A stretch of 64,000 bases of DNA, from assembly GCA_040220875.1 (NCBI GenBank), contig JAVJVX010000006.1:124001-188000 (forward strand), written 5' to 3'. Shown here piece by piece: positions 18,734 to 28,130 of the stretch. Position 1 is the stretch's first letter, and each line of letters begins with the position of its first letter. Under the pieces are notes generated by a model. It had not been told where the DNA came from. It did no database searches and worked only from the letters and a program-made list of their open reading frames with translations. Both the position numbers and the translations under genes were made by a program. This DNA comes from Alphaproteobacteria bacterium (GTDB lineage Bacteria; Pseudomonadota; Alphaproteobacteria; JAVJVX01).

Positions 18734-19752
18734 GAGCCCGCCCCCGGACGTCTCTCCGCGCCCGTCAATGGTACCGGCGGCAGGCGGGTCCCGGGGGGCA
18801 ACACATGCCCGCGGAGGAATTCGGCCGCACTCATCCGCGCCCTGCCGGCGCGCTGCACCTCGAGAAGATGAAGAGCCCCCGCACCGCAGGCAACACAGAG
18901 CCCGTCATCGAGAACTTCGCCGGGCGCTCCCGAAACCCCGGTCGCCGCCAGGGCGGCATGGAGCACCTTGACCCGGCGCCCGGGGCCCGGATCAGGCCCC
19001 CGACCCCTGGCCTCATCGGTGCCGGGCAAGACAAACCAGGCGCCCGGCCGGGGGGCGAAGGCGCGGATGAGCCGGAGAATGTCTTGCGCCGGTTGCGTCC
19101 AGTCGATCGCGGCCTCGTCCGGAGAAATCTTCGCGGCATAGCTGGCCTCGACCGGGTCCTGCGGGCGAGCAACGAGCCGGCCGGACAGGGCGAGGGTGTC
19201 GAGCGCCGCCAGTATCATCTCGGCCCCGAGATCGGACAGCCGGTCATGGAGCTGGCCCGCATCGAGCGCGTCGATCGCTACCGCCCGCCGGCTGACCACG
19301 GGGCCGGTATCGAGTCCCCTTTCCATCCGCATGATGGAGATGCCGGTCTCCCGGTCTCCTGCCAGGATCGCGCGCTGGATGGGGGCGGCCCCGCGCCAGC
19401 GCGGCAGGAGAGAGGCGTGGATGTTAAGACACCCGAAGCGCGGCGCCGCAAGGATCGCCTCCGGCAGGATCAGGCCATAGGCGGCCACCACCGCCACATC
19501 GGCCGCGAGCGCGCGGAACCGGTCGCGCTCCTCCTCCTGCCTGAAATCCCGCGGATGGTGCACCCGGAGGCCGAGGCGCTCGGCTTCGAGGTGCACCGGC
19601 GTCGCGAGTTCGCGGTGGCCGCGCCCACGCGGGCGGGGCGGCTGGGTATAGACGGCGGGAATATCATATCCGGCGCCGGAGATGGCCCGGAGCGCCGGCA
19701 CCGCGAAGTCCGGTGATCCCATGAAGACCACCCTGAGCTGTCCCGTCGTCAT
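18730..19752 (-). CDS. fmt: Methionyl-tRNA formyltransferase
   Basis: The 340-residue enzyme formylates initiator Met-tRNA. The folate-binding catalytic site has [16 protein letters not shown] (Asn, His) and the later Asp in the ERGLDTGPV element. A C-terminal OB-like domain follows. It lies between def (4 bases upstream) and truA (4-base overlap) in one operon, so formylation and deformylation genes are co-expressed. Confidence 0.96.
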   Translation of the reverse strand: MTTGQLRVVFMGSPDFAVPALRAISGAGYDIPAVYTQPPRPRGRGHRELATPVHLEAERLGLRVHHPRDFRQEEERDRFRALAADVAVVAAYGLILPEAILAAPRFGCLNIHASLLPRWRGAAPIQRAILAGDRETGISIMRMERGLDTGPVVSRRAVAIDALDAGQLHDRLSDLGAEMILAALDTLALSGRLVARPQDPVEASYAAKISPDEAAIDWTQPAQDILRLIRAFAPRPGAWFVLPGTDEARGRGPDPGPGRRVKVLHAALAATGVSGAPGEVLDDGLCVACGAGALHLLEVQRAGRARMSAAEFLRGHVLPPGTRLPPVPLTGAERRPGAGS

Positions 19753-19756
19753 GGGC

Positions 19757-20278
19757 TCAGGCCGGCGTCGCGGCGAGTTTCCTGGCCTTGATCAGTTTGC
19801 GAAGGATCATATTACGCTTGATGCTCGACAGCCGGTCGATGAACAGGATGCCATCGAGATGATCGATCTCGTGCTGCACCACCGTTGCCAGAAGGCCCGA
19901 CAGACGCGCCTCGCGAATCTCGTTGTCCGCATCCAAGAAGCGCACCGTTGCCTCGGCAGGGCGTACGACCTCGGCGTAATGATCCGGGACCGACAGGCAA
20001 CCTTCCTCCCAGCTATTATCCGCGTCAGAAACGTCGATGATTTCAGGATTGGCCATCTTGAGGGGCTGGGGCGATTCTCCGTCGCGCGCGATATCCACCA
20101 CGATCACCCGTTTGAGCACGCCCACCTGCGGCGCGGCCAGACCGATCCCCGGCGCCGCGTACATGGTCTCGAGCATGTCGTCCATCAACGCCCGCACGTT
20201 GTCGTCCACCCGGTCGACCGGGGTCGACACCTTTTTCAGGCGCGGATCGGGGGCTGTCAGGATTTCGCGTTTGGCCAT
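19757..20278 (-). CDS. def: Peptide deformylase
   Basis: The 173-residue metalloenzyme removes formyl from nascent proteins. All three motifs are present: GIGLAAPQVGV, EEGCLSVP (Cys metal ligand) and QHEIDHLDGILFIDRL (two His ligands and catalytic Glu). It is the first gene of the def-fmt-truA operon and is divergent from rmuC. Confidence 0.97.
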   Translation of the reverse strand: MAKREILTAPDPRLKKVSTPVDRVDDNVRALMDDMLETMYAAPGIGLAAPQVGVLKRVIVVDIARDGESPQPLKMANPEIIDVSDADNSWEEGCLSVPDHYAEVVRPAEATVRFLDADNEIREARLSGLLATVVQHEIDHLDGILFIDRLSSIKRNMILRKLIKARKLAATPA

Positions 20279-20457
20279 ATCGCTTTCCGCCTCGAGGCTA
20301 GCATATCCGGTCTACCTAGGAAGCCGGCACGTGAAGGTCAAGGCTGACCAGCGCTTCGGGCGCCGGCGCGCCCGGACGGGCAGGGCGGAAATTTCCACCC
20401 GCCGTCCGGGTCGTGCTAGATTCGCCGCCACTTCGGCCAACCGGAAAGTGAGGCGCC

Positions 20458-21588
20458 ATGGTGGATCCCTGGTTTCTGGCGATACTGACGGCCGCCATTC
20501 TGGGGGCGGCCGGCATCATCGGCGCGTGCCTCTTCGCCGCGCTCAGGCGGCCAGCCGCCAGCCCCGCGGCCGAGGGCGACAAGATGGCCGAACTTTCGGC
20601 CCGCCTCAGCCAGCTCCTCGAACACAACCAGACGAGCCAGGACCAGATGTCCCAGCGCCTCCTGGCGCAGGAGCGCCATCTCAACGAACGCCTGGGTCAG
20701 GTGGGTGACAAGCTGACCACGACGCTGGACAAGCTGTCAGACAAGAACGAAACCTCGCTCACCGATCTCAAGCAGCGCATCGCGGTGATCGACGCGGCGC
20801 AGAAGAATATCGCTGATCTGTCCGGCCAGGTGACGACGTTGCAGGAAATCTTTTCCAACAAGCAGGCGCGCGGCGCGTTTGGCGAGCGCATGATGGAAGA
20901 CATGGTGCGCGACCAGTTGCCGCCCAGCGTCTACGGATTCCAGGTGAAGCTTTCCAACGGCACGCTGGTGGATTGCGTCCTCCGGTTTCCCGAGCCCCTG
21001 GGCCAGCTCAGTGTGGACAGCAAATTTCCGCGCGAAGCCTACCAGGCGCTGCGCAAGGCAGGCGACCCCGAAGGCGAGGCCCGGGCGCGTCGGGCCTTTG
21101 GCGCGGCGATCAACAAGCATGTCAAGGACATTGCGGGCAAATACATCATCCCCGGCGAGACGGCCGAGGTCGCGCTGATGTTCGTGCCGAGTGAGGCGAT
21201 CTTCGCCGAACTGCATGACCGGCATACCGATGTCGTGGACGCGGCGCTGCGCGCCAAGGTCTATCCCGTCTCGCCTTTGACGTTCTGGGCGACTCTCAAC
21301 GTCATGCGGACGGTGATGCGCGACGTGCGCATGCATGAACAGGCGCGTCTCATCCAGCACGAGGTCCTCGAGATGATGAAGGACGTGAACCGGCTCGATG
21401 ATCGCGCCAGCAAGCTGGAAAGCCATTTCGATTTGGCGCGCGACGATATCCGCAAAGTACGGATATCGACTGACAAGCTGCTCAAGCGCGGCGAGAAGAT
21501 TCAGGGGGCGGAACTGGAGCCCCCCGAGGGCGAGGCCACGGAGAAAGCCATTTCGCTCGACGAACACCGCGCCGGGCGGCACCATTAG
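20458..21588 (+). CDS. rmuC: DNA recombination protein RmuC
   Basis: The 376-residue protein limits inversion at short repeats in E. coli and has a PD-(D/E)XK nuclease-like core. An N-terminal membrane anchor (about 5-27) is followed by a coiled coil (about 40-130). The conserved core contains RGAFGERMMEDMV, the VDSKFPREAYQAL nuclease-like motif and EVALMFVPSEAIFAE. The shape and order match RmuC. It is divergent from def. Confidence 0.92.
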   Translation: MVDPWFLAILTAAILGAAGIIGACLFAALRRPAASPAAEGDKMAELSARLSQLLEHNQTSQDQMSQRLLAQERHLNERLGQVGDKLTTTLDKLSDKNETSLTDLKQRIAVIDAAQKNIADLSGQVTTLQEIFSNKQARGAFGERMMEDMVRDQLPPSVYGFQVKLSNGTLVDCVLRFPEPLGQLSVDSKFPREAYQALRKAGDPEGEARARRAFGAAINKHVKDIAGKYIIPGETAEVALMFVPSEAIFAELHDRHTDVVDAALRAKVYPVSPLTFWATLNVMRTVMRDVRMHEQARLIQHEVLEMMKDVNRLDDRASKLESHFDLARDDIRKVRISTDKLLKRGEKIQGAELEPPEGEATEKAISLDEHRAGRHH

Positions 21589-21620
21589 CCGGTGATGGTG
21601 GCGGGCCGGCCGGGGCGCCC

Positions 21621-22214
21621 CTAAACGGGGTTCCGGGTGCGCAGCGCCAGTTGCAGCGTTCCGTCATCCATGTAGTCCAATTCGCCTCCAACCGGCAGCC
21701 CCCGCGCGAGCCGGGTAATTTGCACCCCCGTTTCGCCCAGGTGATCGGCGATGTAATGGGCCGTCGTCTGGCCATCCACCGTGGCGCCGAGAGCAAGGAT
21801 GACCTCGCGAATTTCGCCCGCCCCGACGCGGCCCCTCAGGGAGGCGAGATTGAGATCTTCCGGCCGGATTCCGTCCAGCGCCGACAGGGTTCCGCCCACG
21901 ACATGATACAGCCCCTTGTAGGAGGCCGTGCGCTCGATCGCCCAGAGATCACCCACCTCCTGCACGACGCAGACCAGCGACTTGTCGCGCTCGGAATCAC
22001 GACAGACCGAGCACGGATCGACTGTGTCGAGATTGCCGCAGACGGCACAGTTTCTGACGCTCTCCGCCGCGCCCGCCAGCGCCTGGGCCAGCGGCTGCAT
22101 CAGGCTTTCGCGGCGCTTGAGAAGAAAGAGCGCGGCACGGCGCGCCGAGCGCGGTCCGAGACCGGGAAGTTTCGCCAGGAGATGGATCAGGCGGTCGATG
22201 TCCGTCGTGACCAT
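21621..22214 (-). CDS. recR: Recombination mediator RecR
   Basis: The 197-residue protein works with RecFO to load RecA at gaps. It has a helix-hairpin-helix (LPGLGPRSARRAALFLLK), a four-cysteine zinc finger (Cys56, 59, 68, 71), and a Toprim domain starting CVVQEVGDLWAIE. It forms the classic dnaX-ybaB-recR cluster, 36 bases after ybaB. Confidence 0.96.
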   Translation of the reverse strand: MVTTDIDRLIHLLAKLPGLGPRSARRAALFLLKRRESLMQPLAQALAGAAESVRNCAVCGNLDTVDPCSVCRDSERDKSLVCVVQEVGDLWAIERTASYKGLYHVVGGTLSALDGIRPEDLNLASLRGRVGAGEIREVILALGATVDGQTTAHYIADHLGETGVQITRLARGLPVGGELDYMDDGTLQLALRTRNPV

Positions 22215-22250
22215 GGCGCGGTTATACCCCGTCTTCGCCGTCGCGAACGT

Positions 22251-22574
22251 TCAGAAAGGCAGGTTGATGCCAGGCGGCAATTCGAGCCCGCCCGTGACTT
22301 TGGACATTTCCTCGCTGGCCATGGCCTCGGCCTTCTGCCGGCCGTCATTGACGGCGGCGACGATAAGATCTTCCAGGACCTCGACATCCTCGCCCGAGAC
22401 CAGTGCGGGATCGATCCGGACCTTGCGCAATTCACCCTTGCCCGAGACCACAGCCTCGACCATGCCGCCCCCCGCCTGACCCGTTACCTCGGCTTCGGCC
22501 AGCCGTTCCTGCGCGGCCTGCATATCGGCCTGCATCTTTTGCGCCTGCTTCAACATCTGGCCCAGATTCTTCAC
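22251..22574 (-). CDS. YbaB/EbfC family nucleoid-associated protein
   Basis: The 107-residue protein matches the YbaB/EbfC family, small DNA-binding dimers. It has the N-terminal LGQMLKQAQKMQADMQAAQ helix, the VSGKGELRKVRIDP strand region and the C-terminal GGLELPPGINLPF. The start is 7 bases after the dnaX stop, so it is likely translationally coupled. Confidence 0.95.
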   Translation of the reverse strand: MKNLGQMLKQAQKMQADMQAAQERLAEAEVTGQAGGGMVEAVVSGKGELRKVRIDPALVSGEDVEVLEDLIVAAVNDGRQKAEAMASEEMSKVTGGLELPPGINLPF

Positions 22575-22581
22575 GGTCCCG

Positions 22582-24477
22582 TCACTCCTTTTCCGAAATC
22601 GCCTCTCGGGCGGGCGGCGTCACGCGCCGGATCTCCGCCCCCTCGAAGGTCTCGAGTATCGCAGCCACCAGCGGGTCCCGGGCGGCCGCCTCAATCCGTC
22701 CCGCCTCACGCGCCTCGGCCTGTTCGGCCAGCGTCGGCGTCCCCGGATGGCTGTCGGTGACGCTGACAATCCAGCGCCGCCCCGTCCACTCACCCAGGTG
22801 GCGCGCGGTGTCCGGCGCCAGACTGCGCGGCGCGCGAGGTCCCGGATGAAGCTCGAGCCGCCCCGGCTCGAAACGGACGAGATGCACATGGGCATTGAGA
22901 TGGGAATAGAGCTGGATCTGCTTTTTCTCCCGGAACAGCGACACCAGCTCCTCGAAAGAGGCGGGCATGGGGCCGGCCGCCGTGTCCTCGGGCACCGGAT
23001 CGGGCAATGGATCGGACAATGGATCGGGCCGGGGCGTCGGCCGGGACGCCACCCCTGAGGCTATCCCTGAGGCGATCCCTGAGGCTACTCCGGACGGCAC
23101 TGGCGAACCCGCCCGCGACGTCACCTGCGTTGCTGCCGGGGTTCCCATGTCGGCCGCTATCCGGGTCGCCGCGCGGGGAGTCTTTTCGTCCGTCAGGTGC
23201 TGGGCCGGCCCCGACGCGGCGCCGCGATTTCCGGGTCCGCCGGACGCGGGCGCCTCTCCCCCTGCCGGACCCTTCTCGGCCTGCAACTGGCGCACGAGCT
23301 CGTCCGGGCTCGGCAAATCGGCCGCGAAGCCGAGGCGCACCAGCACCATTTCCGCCGCCTGGGCCGGCAGAGGTGCCGTCTGCACCTCGCCCAGCCCTTT
23401 GATCAGCATCTGCCAGGCGCGCGTCAGGATCGCCATCGACAGCCCGTCGGCCATGGAACGCCCGCGGACGCGTTCCGCCTCGGGGATATCGGGGCTATCG
23501 GCCAGCGATGGCACCAGCTTGATCCGGGTAACCCAGTGCACCACATCCATCAGATCCTGAATGACGAGGACCGGATCGGCGCCCGATTCGTGGAGCCCGT
23601 CGAATATGTCGAGGGCCCCCGCGGTCTGACCCGACATCAGCGCCTCGAGCAGATCGAAGATGCGGGTTCGGTCCGCCAGGCCAAGCATGTCACGCGCCTG
23701 ATCCTGATCGAACGCTGCCGACTGGTCAGACGCATGGGCGATCGCCTGTTCGAGCAGCGAAAGCCCGTCGCGGACCGAGCCATCGGCCGCCCGTGCGAGG
23801 AGGGCGATCGCTTCGGGCGTAACCGCCGCCGCTTCCGCCTCGGCCACCCGGGTCAGGTGCTCCGCCAGCAGCGTCATGTCTACCCGGCGCAGATCGAAGC
23901 GCTGGCAGCGCGACAGCACGGTGACCGGCACCCGGCGCACTTCCGTCGTGGCGAAGATGAACTTCACGTGCTCGGGCGGCTCTTCAAGCGTCTTCAGAAG
24001 CGCGTTGAACGCCTGTTTCGAGAGCATGTGGACTTCGTCGATGATGTAGACCTTGTATCGGGCGGATACGGGCCGGTACCGAACGCCATCGATAATTTCG
24101 CGGACATCGTCGATGCCGGTGCGGCTCGCCGCATCCATCTCGATGACATCCACATGCCGGTCGGCCGCGATATCGCGGCAATGCACGCATGTCCCGCACG
24201 GCGTCATGGTTGGGCCATCGGTGCCGTCAGGGCCGATGCAGTTGAGCGCGCGGGCGATGATGCGGGCGGTCGAGGTCTTGCCTACCCCCCGCACGCCCGT
24301 CAGCAGATAGGCATGCGCCAGGCGTCCCGAGGCGATGGCATTGGACAGCACGCGCACCATCGCGTCCTGTCCGATGAGGCCGGCGAAATCCGCCGGCCGG
24401 TACTTTCTCGCCAGGACACGGTAGGGCGCCGGGTTCGCAGCTTCGGGGGAACGCTCGATTTCGTCGCTTGGTGACAC
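22582..24477 (-). CDS. dnaX: DNA polymerase III subunit gamma/tau
   Basis: The 631-residue clamp-loader ATPase has Walker A GVRGVGKTS at 61-69, zinc cysteines 80, 94, 97 and 100, DEVHM at 147-151 as Walker B, and an SRC arginine finger in VLSRCQRFDLRR. Residues after about 390 form a low-complexity Pro/Ala/Gly linker with short tandem repeats. A tau-like C-terminal domain follows. I saw no E. coli-type A AAA AAG slippery site positioned to make a separate gamma form. It is transcribed after the SRP RNA gene. Confidence 0.95.
   Translation of the reverse strand: MSPSDEIERSPEAANPAPYRVLARKYRPADFAGLIGQDAMVRVLSNAIASGRLAHAYLLTGVRGVGKTSTARIIARALNCIGPDGTDGPTMTPCGTCVHCRDIAADRHVDVIEMDAASRTGIDDVREIIDGVRYRPVSARYKVYIIDEVHMLSKQAFNALLKTLEEPPEHVKFIFATTEVRRVPVTVLSRCQRFDLRRVDMTLLAEHLTRVAEAEAAAVTPEAIALLARAADGSVRDGLSLLEQAIAHASDQSAAFDQDQARDMLGLADRTRIFDLLEALMSGQTAGALDIFDGLHESGADPVLVIQDLMDVVHWVTRIKLVPSLADSPDIPEAERVRGRSMADGLSMAILTRAWQMLIKGLGEVQTAPLPAQAAEMVLVRLGFAADLPSPDELVRQLQAEKGPAGGEAPASGGPGNRGAASGPAQHLTDEKTPRAATRIAADMGTPAATQVTSRAGSPVPSGVASGIASGIASGVASRPTPRPDPLSDPLPDPVPEDTAAGPMPASFEELVSLFREKKQIQLYSHLNAHVHLVRFEPGRLELHPGPRAPRSLAPDTARHLGEWTGRRWIVSVTDSHPGTPTLAEQAEAREAGRIEAAARDPLVAAILETFEGAEIRRVTPPAREAISEKE
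22997..23089 (-). repeat. Two sets of 12-bp tandem repeats inside dnaX linker
   Basis: Three near-identical 12-mers starting GGATCGG (plus strand) cover 22997-23032. Three copies of a CCTGAGGCNA(T/C)(C/T) 12-mer cover 23054-23089. In the protein they encode DPLSDPLPDP-like and GIASGIASGVAS runs in the tau linker. The unit length keeps the frame, so copy number could vary without disrupting the domains on either side. Confidence 0.8.
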
Positions 24478-24600
24478 GATAGCCTGTGGGTCCTGAACCT
24501 GTCGGTGCTGGGTTGAGCGGCGCCCGGGCGTCCGGCCGGGCTTCGTCCGAAGCCGGCGGGCGCACGGTCGGCCCCCATCCGGCGGCCGGGATGTCAGGGT

Positions 24601-24697
24601 GGGAGACCGGACAGCGACCCGAGCGAAATCTCGTTACGGCTGCTTCCTTCCGGACCTGACCGGGTTGGCGAGCGGCTCGTCCACCGCCGGGCTCCCG
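24601..24697 (-). ncRNA. ffs: Signal recognition particle RNA (4.5S, small bacterial type)
   Basis: The minus strand carries the SRP RNA apical core GTCAGGTCCGGAAGGAAGCAG, whose GGAA tetraloop region and asymmetric loop bind Ffh. The ends GGGAG and CTCCC pair to close one long hairpin of about 97 nt. It lies just upstream of dnaX, a common bacterial location. Exact ends are estimated from the pairing and from the promoter. Confidence 0.93.
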
Positions 24698-24701
24698 CGT
24701 C

Positions 24702-24732
24702 ACTATATCAGTATTGGGCCGGGTCCCTGCAA
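24702..24732 (-). promoter_or_regulatory. Promoter of SRP RNA
   Basis: On the minus strand TATAGT (24707-24702) lies about 7 bases before the predicted first base of the SRP RNA. TTGCAG (24732-24727) is a -35-like element 19 bases upstream. The position agrees with the RNA start inferred from base pairing. Confidence 0.6.
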
Positions 24733-24892
24733 CGCCTAACATGGCGCGGCCCGGGCGGCCGGCTTTCTCTTATAATCCGGCGGCCAACTCCCTATAATCG
24801 CGCCGGAGCAACCCGTCCCCGGCAGGAGCCTCCACTCTGTCTTCGCCGGCTGCCCAGACACCCTGATCCGGAAATCCGTCCAGAAACCCGTC

Positions 24893-25681
24893 ATGTGCCG
24901 AATGCTTGCCTATGTGGGGCCGCCCGTCCCCCTGGAGCGACTGATCCTCGAACCGGATCACTCGCTTTACACCCAGAGCTACGCGCCCCGCGAAATGTCG
25001 AGCGGCGTCGTCAATGCCGACGGGTTCGGCTTCTCGTGGTACGATTCCGCGCGCGGCGAAGAGGCCTTCTGCTACAAGTCGATACTGCCGATTTGGGGCG
25101 ACGGGAACCTTCGGGGCCTGGCGCGTTACGTCACCTCGGGTCATGTCCTCGCCAATGTGCGCAGCGCGACACCCGGACAGGGGGTCGATCACGCCAATAC
25201 GCATCCGTTCGTTTCGGGCCCGTTCTCGGGGATGCATAACGGCTTCGTCGACAACTTCCACGAAACGCTGTACCGGCGGCTGCGCGAATCGCTTTCCGAC
25301 GAAAGTTTCCGCCTATTGCGGGGCAGCACCGATTCCGAGCATATCTTCGGCGCGTTTCTGGATGGCGCGCGCGACGGCGCCGACCTTGCCGCCGCCCTCG
25401 AAGCCGCCCTCGACCGCGCCGCCGGCCTCGCCCCGGATACCCGCATGAGCCTCGCCTTCGTGGTCAGCGACGGCAGGACCATGGCCATCAGCCGCGCCAG
25501 CCGGCATATGCCCGCGCCGTCGCTTTACATGGCCCGTGGGCACAGGACCTTTGCGGACGGAGTCCTGATCGCAAGCGAACCCTTCGATGAGGACCCGGCC
25601 TGGCGGATGCTGCCGGCCCAGACTGTCCTGTCGGTCAGCCCTGGCCTCGAGGTCATCAGCCGGCCCTGGGCCGGCGCCTAG
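24893..25681 (+). CDS. egtC: Class II glutamine amidotransferase, ergothioneine biosynthesis EgtC
   Basis: The 262-residue protein is an Ntn-hydrolase whose Cys2 becomes N-terminal after Met removal (MCRMLAYVG). Further marks are NADGFGFSWY, NTHPF and MHNGFVDNF. In ergothioneine synthesis EgtC removes glutamate from the gamma-glutamyl sulfoxide intermediate. The assignment rests on direct linkage to egtB, which starts 9 bases later, and egtD. It is divergent from the SRP RNA promoter. Confidence 0.88.
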   Translation: MCRMLAYVGPPVPLERLILEPDHSLYTQSYAPREMSSGVVNADGFGFSWYDSARGEEAFCYKSILPIWGDGNLRGLARYVTSGHVLANVRSATPGQGVDHANTHPFVSGPFSGMHNGFVDNFHETLYRRLRESLSDESFRLLRGSTDSEHIFGAFLDGARDGADLAAALEAALDRAAGLAPDTRMSLAFVVSDGRTMAISRASRHMPAPSLYMARGHRTFADGVLIASEPFDEDPAWRMLPAQTVLSVSPGLEVISRPWAGA

Positions 25682-25690
25682 GGAGCGCGC

Positions 25691-26920
25691 ATGGGCGCGA
25701 GCACCGATGATATCCGGAACGAATTCCGCGGCCGGCTCGAATCCGCCCGGAAAACGACGCTGACGCTGGCGGCCGGGCTTGCGGATGAGACGTTTCGCGG
25801 CCAGGTCCATCCCGGCTTCAGCCCGATCGCCTGGCATCTCGGCCATATCGCGTTTACCGAATGGATCTGGCTTCTCGAGGCCTGCGCCGGCGAGGCCGGC
25901 CCGGACGATGCGCTGCGCCGGTTATATGCGTCGGACGGGTTGCCCAAGGAGGAGCGGCGCCGGGTCCCGCCCTGGGGCGAGATCACGGCGTTCGCCGAGG
26001 CGATCCGCGCCCGCGCCGTCGCCGCGCTGCACGCGATGAGCCCCGAGCAACACGGCGGCTACTGGCGCTTCGTTATCCAGCACGAGTGCCAGCATGGCGA
26101 GACCATCACCTTTCTGCGCCAGATGGGGGGCCTGCTGGCGACGCCTTCGCCCGAGGAGGGGGCGCGTGACGTTCCCGTCGGCGATATGATCGTCCTTGCG
26201 CCGGGAAAATTCCTGATGGGCTCGGACTCGCCCGATGCCCTCGACAACGAGCGCCCCGCCCACGAGGTGACAACCGACGCCTGTCTGATCGACCGGTTTC
26301 CGGTGACCCAGGGAGAGTTCGCCCGGTTCATCCGGGCCGGCGGCTATGAAAACCCTGAATGGTGGTCGGCGACCGGCTGGCAGTGGCGGACCCGCACCCT
26401 GCCCCGAGGCGCCGATATCCGGCCCCTCTACTGGCGCGCCGGGGGACCGGGGCATCCCGTCTCAGGCGTCTCCCTTTACGAGGCCGAGGCCTTTGCCGCC
26501 TATGCCGGCAAACGGCTGCCGACCGAGGCCGAATGGGAGAAGGCCGCGCTGGCGCCGAACGGTGCCGCCCTCTATCCTTGGGGCGACGCGCCACCGACTG
26601 CCGAGCTGGCCAATCTTGGTGGCGCGGTGGGCGGCACGACGCCGGTGGGCTGCCATAGCGCCGGCGCCAGTGCTGTCGGCGCCGAGGACATGATCGGCAA
26701 TGTCTGGGAATGGACGACCAGCCCCTTTGCGCCATATGACGGGTTCAAGGCGTTTCCATACAGAGGGTATTCGGCTGCATATTTCGACGGGCGCCATCGG
26801 GTCCTGAAGGGCGGGAGCTGGGCGACCCAGGCGCCGGCCGTGCGCCGTTCGTTCCGCAACTGGTATTTGCCCGGCGTGCGCGAAATCTACGCCGGTTTTC
26901 GCTGCGCCCGCGATCTGTAA
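25691..26920 (+). CDS. egtB: Ergothioneine sulfoxide synthase EgtB
   Basis: The 409-residue iron enzyme joins trimethylhistidine (hercynine) to a thiol donor with O2. The DinB-like N-terminal domain supplies iron ligands: His52 (GHIAFTEW) and the HxxxH pair His131/His135 (QHECQHGET). The C-terminal half is a formylglycine-generating-enzyme-like domain with MIGNVWEWT and the closing GFRCARD. Because egtC is adjacent, the donor is probably gamma-glutamylcysteine, as in mycobacteria, not free cysteine; this is inference. Confidence 0.92.
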   Translation: MGASTDDIRNEFRGRLESARKTTLTLAAGLADETFRGQVHPGFSPIAWHLGHIAFTEWIWLLEACAGEAGPDDALRRLYASDGLPKEERRRVPPWGEITAFAEAIRARAVAALHAMSPEQHGGYWRFVIQHECQHGETITFLRQMGGLLATPSPEEGARDVPVGDMIVLAPGKFLMGSDSPDALDNERPAHEVTTDACLIDRFPVTQGEFARFIRAGGYENPEWWSATGWQWRTRTLPRGADIRPLYWRAGGPGHPVSGVSLYEAEAFAAYAGKRLPTEAEWEKAALAPNGAALYPWGDAPPTAELANLGGAVGGTTPVGCHSAGASAVGAEDMIGNVWEWTTSPFAPYDGFKAFPYRGYSAAYFDGRHRVLKGGSWATQAPAVRRSFRNWYLPGVREIYAGFRCARDL

Positions 26921-27064
26921 GGGAAATCGGGCATTTTTCCGCCGGCCCGTCCAGCCACGCCCGACCTGGCCGGGCCTGGCCGGACCTGGCAAAAGAAAAT
27001 GCACCTGTTCGCACCGGTTTTGACGGCCTAGGCTGATGCTTCCACCAATTGGGCAAGAGTTGTC

Positions 27065-28078
27065 ATGAGCACGAAAACAAGTCCCGAGCGCTTTACCTTC
27101 ACGCAGCTTTCCCCGGCAGGCGGCGCGCAGGACGACGGGCCCCTGATCATCGACGGGCTTTCCCAGACGCCCAAGCGTCTGCCCAGTAAATATTTTTACG
27201 ACGAGCTCGGTTCGGACCTTTTCGAGCAGATTTGCGAGTTGCCGGAATACTACCCGACGCGGACCGAGGAAGGGATACTGGCCGCGCACGCGGGCGATAT
27301 CGCCGCAACGACCGGCGCCTGCGAGATCATCGAGCTGGGCAGCGGCAGTTCCAGGAAGACGCCGATGCTTCTCGGCGCCTACGAACGCCACGGCCATCCG
27401 CTCGATTACGTGCCGATCGACGTGAACGGCGATATGGTGCGCGCCAGCGCAGCACCATTGCTGGAACGGTTCGACGGACTCAGGGTTCGGGGCATCGGGG
27501 GCACCTACGAGCAGGCGCTGGCGGAAATCCGCACTGCCGGCCCCGATGGAGACGATGCCCGACCGGCGCAGCGGATGGTCGTGTTTCTGGGATCGACGAT
27601 CGGTAATTTCCTGCCGGCACAGATCGGCGGTTTTCTCGACCGGCTTCATCGCGCGCTCGATCCCGGCGATTTTTTCCTGGTCGGAACCGACCTTCAAAAG
27701 GATCCGGCCATTCTGGAAGCCGCCTATAACGACAGCGACGGCGTGACCGCGGAATTCAACCTCAATATGCTCCGTCACCTGAACCGTCGTTTCCGCGGTG
27801 ACTTCGTCTTGTCGAAATTCCGGCATTTCGCCTATTACAATCGCGAGCTGGACCAGATCGAAATGCATCTCGAAAGCGAGACCGACCAGCTCGTCAGCCT
27901 CTCGGCCCTCAATTTCGATTTCCGGCTGGGCGCCGGCGAAAAAATCCGGACCGAAGTGTCGCGGAAATTCAACGTCGGGCAATTGTCCGGGACGATGGCC
28001 GCTCACGGCTTCCAACAGATCACGAGCTGGACGGATGATAATAACTGGTTCGCCGTCACGCTGAGCCAGCGGGTTTAA
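27065..28078 (+). CDS. egtD: L-histidine N(alpha)-methyltransferase EgtD
   Basis: The 337-residue SAM-dependent enzyme trimethylates histidine to hercynine, the first step of ergothioneine synthesis. It has the family N-terminus LPSKYFYDELGSDLFEQIC, the SAM loop ELGSGSSRKT and VVFLGSTIGNF. It follows egtB after a 144-base gap that could hold its own promoter. egtE and egtA are not in this cluster. Confidence 0.93.
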   Translation: MSTKTSPERFTFTQLSPAGGAQDDGPLIIDGLSQTPKRLPSKYFYDELGSDLFEQICELPEYYPTRTEEGILAAHAGDIAATTGACEIIELGSGSSRKTPMLLGAYERHGHPLDYVPIDVNGDMVRASAAPLLERFDGLRVRGIGGTYEQALAEIRTAGPDGDDARPAQRMVVFLGSTIGNFLPAQIGGFLDRLHRALDPGDFFLVGTDLQKDPAILEAAYNDSDGVTAEFNLNMLRHLNRRFRGDFVLSKFRHFAYYNRELDQIEMHLESETDQLVSLSALNFDFRLGAGEKIRTEVSRKFNVGQLSGTMAAHGFQQITSWTDDNNWFAVTLSQRV

Positions 28079-28130
28079 CGCAACCAGAACCGCCTCAAGG
28101 CACACCCCCGCCCTTGCGAGCATCGGCCCC

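Noticed and set aside
22900-22950. Possible frameshift site in dnaX (AAA AAG after GAG in REKKQ)
   Set aside because: The heptamer lacks the sixth A of the E. coli signal and lies near residue 520, too late to produce a gamma-sized product.
24601-24697. Reading the SRP RNA region as part of the dnaX leader protein
   Set aside because: The SRP core sequence and end pairing are diagnostic for RNA; the overlapping frames have no similarity to DnaX.
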